Shown here: in pieces, positions 4,621-7,466 of the stretch
Position numbering within the stretch: the first letter of the stretch is position 1
Layout: each line of letters starts with the position of its first letter
Assembly (NCBI GenBank): GCA_028702365.1
Contig: JAQVOZ010000064.1
Location: forward strand, 1-7,466
Direction of reading: 5' to 3'
Length of the DNA: 7,466 nt
From: Candidatus Omnitrophota bacterium
GTDB taxonomy: Bacteria > Omnitrophota > Gorgyraeia > Duberdicusellales > 4484-171
Notes under the pieces: generated by a model
What the model was told of the DNA's origin: nothing
The model's input: only the letters and a program-made list of their open reading frames with translations
Database searches by the model: none
Program-made: the position numbers and the translations under genes

Positions 4621-7466
4621 TTATCTAAATTCCTTAAATGTCTTAAGCCAGGAATCTCTAAGTTCATCCAGTTTAAGGTTAATTACAATATCAGTTTCAT
4701 TCGCATAAATTACAAGTTTTGGTTCTTTAGAAACACACCCGATAAGGCCGTATGCAAGGCCTTTAAACTCTTTCTCGAAAATATCCCTTTTCTCCTGAGG
4801 CACTTCGACCAGGAATCTGGTGGGCGATTCCCCAAACAAAACCTCATAGCTTGCCATGTCTTTTTCTTTTGGCACCTCATTTAGAAAAATATTTGCGCCG
4901 AGGTTAGCCCCCATACACATCTCGCTTACAGCGACTGCCAGGCCCCCTTCCGATAAATCATGGCAAGCCACGGCTAATTTTTTATTTATTGCGTAAGATA
5001 CAGCCTCAAATACTTTCTTCGCAGTTTCTTTGTCAACCTTAGGCACAAACCCGCCTTTTACTTTAAGCTTCCTGAAATATTCGCTTGCTGCCATCTCCGG
5101 CTTTGATAAGCCAATCAGATAAATTAAATTTCCTTCTTTTTTTAAATTTGCCGTTATAACAGCCTGCCAATCATCGATTACGGAAACTGCGGAAATCAAA
5201 AGTGTTCCCGGTATGGAAATTCTTTTACCCTCTACTGCATATTCGTTATAAAGGCTGTCTTTTCCGGAAATAAACGGCACCTCGAAATATTTTGAAAAAT
5301 CATAAGCAGAAAATGACGCACGCACCAGGCCCGCCAGATTACGTTCATCTTCAGGCGAACCCCAGCAGAAATTATCAAGTATATAGGTATTTTTTAAATT
5401 TCCGCCGACGCAAACTACATTGCGCAGCGCCTCATCGATTGCTAAAGCAGCCATCCAATAAGGGTCTATGTCTGAATAAAACGGATTTATGCCAAGGCCT
5501 ACGCTAACTGCTTTATTTGTTTTTAAGTCCGGCCTTATGACTGCCGCATCTGAAACACTTAGATTTTCTATGCCGTAAATAGATTTTAATACCGAACCTG
5601 CCTGGACTTCGTGGTCATACTCTCTTAATATCCAGTCTTTACAGGCGATGCCCGGGCAAGACAAAAGCATTTTTACTTCTTCGTTATAGTTTTCTTTTTC
5701 GCCTACGCTGGTAGCGTCTTCTCTTTCCATTATCCATGTTGCTTTCTTTGTAAGGCGCGGTAGATTAAAGATAAAATCCATATCAAGCTCGCATACTTTA
5801 TTGTTTTCGTAAGAAAGCTCAAGGCGCTTTGTATCCGTTACTTTCCCTATAACGGTAAGGTCAACATCTTCTTCCTTAAAAATCTGCGTAAGCTCCTCTA
5901 AGTTTTCCTTTTTAGCGAAGAAAACCATTCTCTCCTGTGATTCCGATATCCAGATTTCAGTGTAATTTAAACCGTTATATTTATGCGGAACCTTTTCAAG
6001 GTTAACAGAAACGCCATGACCCTGCGCAAGTTCGGTAACAGCGCTGCAAAGCCCTCCTGCGCCGCAGTCGGTTATGGCATTAAATAAATCTAAATCGCGC
6101 GCGCGTAAAATTGCTTCGGTCATTTTTTTCTCTTCGATAGCATTACCTATCTGAACCGCGCTGGTTAAAAATACGGTTTTTTCATCAAGTTCTTTGGAAG
6201 AGAAGGTTGCGCCATGTATGCCGTCGCGGCCTGTTTTTGCGCCGCAGACAAATACCAAATCCCCTTTATGAACTTTCTTGAAGCATTTATTTTTGGGAAT
6301 CAACCCTAAAGTGCCGCAATAAACCAGGGGGTTGCCCAAAAACCTTTCATCGAACAAAACTGCGCCGGCTACGGTAGGAATGCCCATTCTGTTTCCGTAA
6401 TCTCTCACTCCTCTTATAACGCCTTTCATAACGCGCTTTGGATGAAGAAGGCCCAAGGGTAAATCGTCATATTTTATATGCCAGGGAGAAAAACAAAAAA
6501 CATCTATCGAGGCAAAAGGCTTGGCAGCAAGTCCGGTTCCTAAAATGTCCCTTATAACACCGCCTATTCCGGTTGAAGCGCCGCCGTAAGGCTCTAGGCT
6601 TGACGGATGGTTATGAGTTTCTACTTTAAAACAGATATTAAAATCTTTGTCGAATTTAACGACTCCGGAATTATCATGGAATACGGATACGCAGTTGCTT
6701 GACTTAATCTCATTGGTTGCCTTCATTACGGTTGTCTTAAGAAGGTTGTCTATGGTTGATTTCTTTATCGTCTTTAAAGACGCATCTTTTTCTTCATATT
6801 CGATTATTCCCCTGAAAGTTTTATGCGCGCAATGCTCCGACCATAAAGTTGCTATTGTTTCAAGTTCGCAGTCTGTAGGGTTTCGCTTATTTTTTTTGAA
6901 ATAGTCTTTAATTATTTTCATTTCCTCGAGATTAAGCGAAAGGCAGCCGTCGCTGGATATGTTCTTTAAATCTTCCTCATTGGCGCAAGATATATCTACA
7001 TTCTCCAGCTTAAACTTATATGTGCTTGCAGAAAATTCATCAAGGCTTTCGATAGTGTTTGTTTTTTCGTAATCTAAAACATGCTCAATGAGCGGATTAT
7101 AAAGAAGCCTTTGGCTTACTTCTTCTATCTCGCTTTGCGTTAGATTTTCGAATCTATAAAGGCGGGCTATTCTTGTATTTTTAACGGGGCACGAAAGGTC
7201 TTTTATGGCTTTTTCAAGAGAAAGCGTAACGGGGTCGGACACGCCGGGGTTATATGTAATTATTATTTCGCTGGAAGAAGGTTTTTTGTTAAAAAGCCCT
7301 TCGCTTAAAAGGTATTTTTCCGTAACCGGGTCAATAAGCAAAGAACTTGCTATTGTTTCTATATCGCCCTTTAAAGAAGGCCCTTCGATGAAATATACCT
7401 TTTTGCAAAATACTTTAACATTCTTCTCTATACCCAAATCTTTAATCTGAGTAATCAGGTCTCTCG
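4621..7466 (-). CDS. purL: Phosphoribosylformylglycinamidine synthase, PurL subunit with fused PurS-like N-terminus (5' end outside window)
   Basis: This is the ATP-dependent synthetase that turns FGAR into FGAM (purine step 4), using ammonia supplied by PurQ. The frame stays open to the window edge: the codons before the TTG at 7437..7435 read RDLITQIKDLGIEKN without a stop, so that TTG is probably internal and the true start lies beyond 7466. Numbering from that TTG, residues 1-45 are the tail of one PurS-like half and about 57-123 a second half. Both end in a similar motif (LLIDPVTE, LLYNPLIE). The synthetase core follows: WSEHCAHK (199-206), ETHNHPSSLEPYGG (273-286), DCGAGGLCS (457-465), SESQERM (498-504), ISGKDS (723-728), HDLSEGG (826-832) and GESPTRF (869-875). 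At more than 945 residues it is longer than small PurL (about 740) and shorter than large PurL (about 1300), because it lacks the C-terminal glutaminase domain; that role falls to purQ, which starts 2 bases after its stop. All core motifs are intact. Confidence 0.96.
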   Translation of the reverse strand, partial: RDLITQIKDLGIEKNVKVFCKKVYFIEGPSLKGDIETIASSLLIDPVTEKYLLSEGLFNKKPSSSEIIITYNPGVSDPVTLSLEKAIKDLSCPVKNTRIARLYRFENLTQSEIEEVSQRLLYNPLIEHVLDYEKTNTIESLDEFSASTYKFKLENVDISCANEEDLKNISSDGCLSLNLEEMKIIKDYFKKNKRNPTDCELETIATLWSEHCAHKTFRGIIEYEEKDASLKTIKKSTIDNLLKTTVMKATNEIKSSNCVSVFHDNSGVVKFDKDFNICFKVETHNHPSSLEPYGGASTGIGGVIRDILGTGLAAKPFASIDVFCFSPWHIKYDDLPLGLLHPKRVMKGVIRGVRDYGNRMGIPTVAGAVLFDERFLGNPLVYCGTLGLIPKNKCFKKVHKGDLVFVCGAKTGRDGIHGATFSSKELDEKTVFLTSAVQIGNAIEEKKMTEAILRARDLDLFNAITDCGAGGLCSAVTELAQGHGVSVNLEKVPHKYNGLNYTEIWISESQERMVFFAKKENLEELTQIFKEEDVDLTVIGKVTDTKRLELSYENNKVCELDMDFIFNLPRLTKKATWIMEREDATSVGEKENYNEEVKMLLSCPGIACKDWILREYDHEVQAGSVLKSIYGIENLSVSDAAVIRPDLKTNKAVSVGLGINPFYSDIDPYWMAALAIDEALRNVVCVGGNLKNTYILDNFCWGSPEDERNLAGLVRASFSAYDFSKYFEVPFISGKDSLYNEYAVEGKRISIPGTLLISAVSVIDDWQAVITANLKKEGNLIYLIGLSKPEMAASEYFRKLKVKGGFVPKVDKETAKKVFEAVSYAINKKLAVACHDLSEGGLAVAVSEMCMGANLGANIFLNEVPKEKDMASYEVLFGESPTRFLVEVPQEKRDIFEKEFKGLAYGLIGCVSKEPKLVIYANETDIVINLKLDELRDSWLKTFKEFR

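Noticed and set aside
4609..4884. Plus-strand frame of 91 codons over the purL-purQ junction
   Set aside because: It is antisense to the conserved C-terminus of purL and has no recognisable features.

Overview
The window is a stretch of a de novo purine biosynthesis operon. All five genes lie on the minus strand, so transcription runs from high to low coordinates: purL (with a fused PurS-like front end, truncated by the window edge), purQ, purF, a second purF-like gene, and purM. Spacing is very tight: 2 bases between purL and purQ, 4 between purQ and purF, 33 between purF and its paralogue, and 1 before purM. There are no stretches of 300 bases without a gene, no RNA genes, no mobile elements and no visible promoter. 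The promoter and the start of purL must lie beyond position 7466, and the transcript probably continues past position 1.

Together the genes encode three consecutive reaction centres. PurF makes phosphoribosylamine from PRPP and glutamine (step 1). PurL with its glutaminase PurQ converts FGAR to FGAM (step 4). PurM closes the imidazole ring to give AIR (step 5). No separate purS is seen; PurL carries two PurS-like half-domains at its N-terminus, which can replace it.

The most interesting gene is the second PurF homologue (1018..2412). It begins Met-Ser where PurF has its catalytic Cys, and it has lost the other glutamine-binding residues (the RYSTTG loop, HNGN and the SDSE Asp). It keeps the PRPP- and pyrophosphate-binding loops and the four cysteines expected to hold a 4Fe-4S cluster. 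It is therefore a PurF with a dead glutaminase half and an apparently intact phosphoribosyltransferase half, next to a complete PurF. A second oddity is a run of four 7-bp repeats inside purQ, read in frame as a short insert-like segment.

The source looks like a bacterium of moderate-to-low GC with A/T-rich codon use. The Fe-S (Bacillus-type) PurF, the PurS-PurL fusion of intermediate length with a separate PurQ, and the PurF paralogue are a combination I associate with anaerobic or uncultivated lineages such as Omnitrophota, Elusimicrobiota or relatives. This taxonomic guess is weak and rests on no database search.
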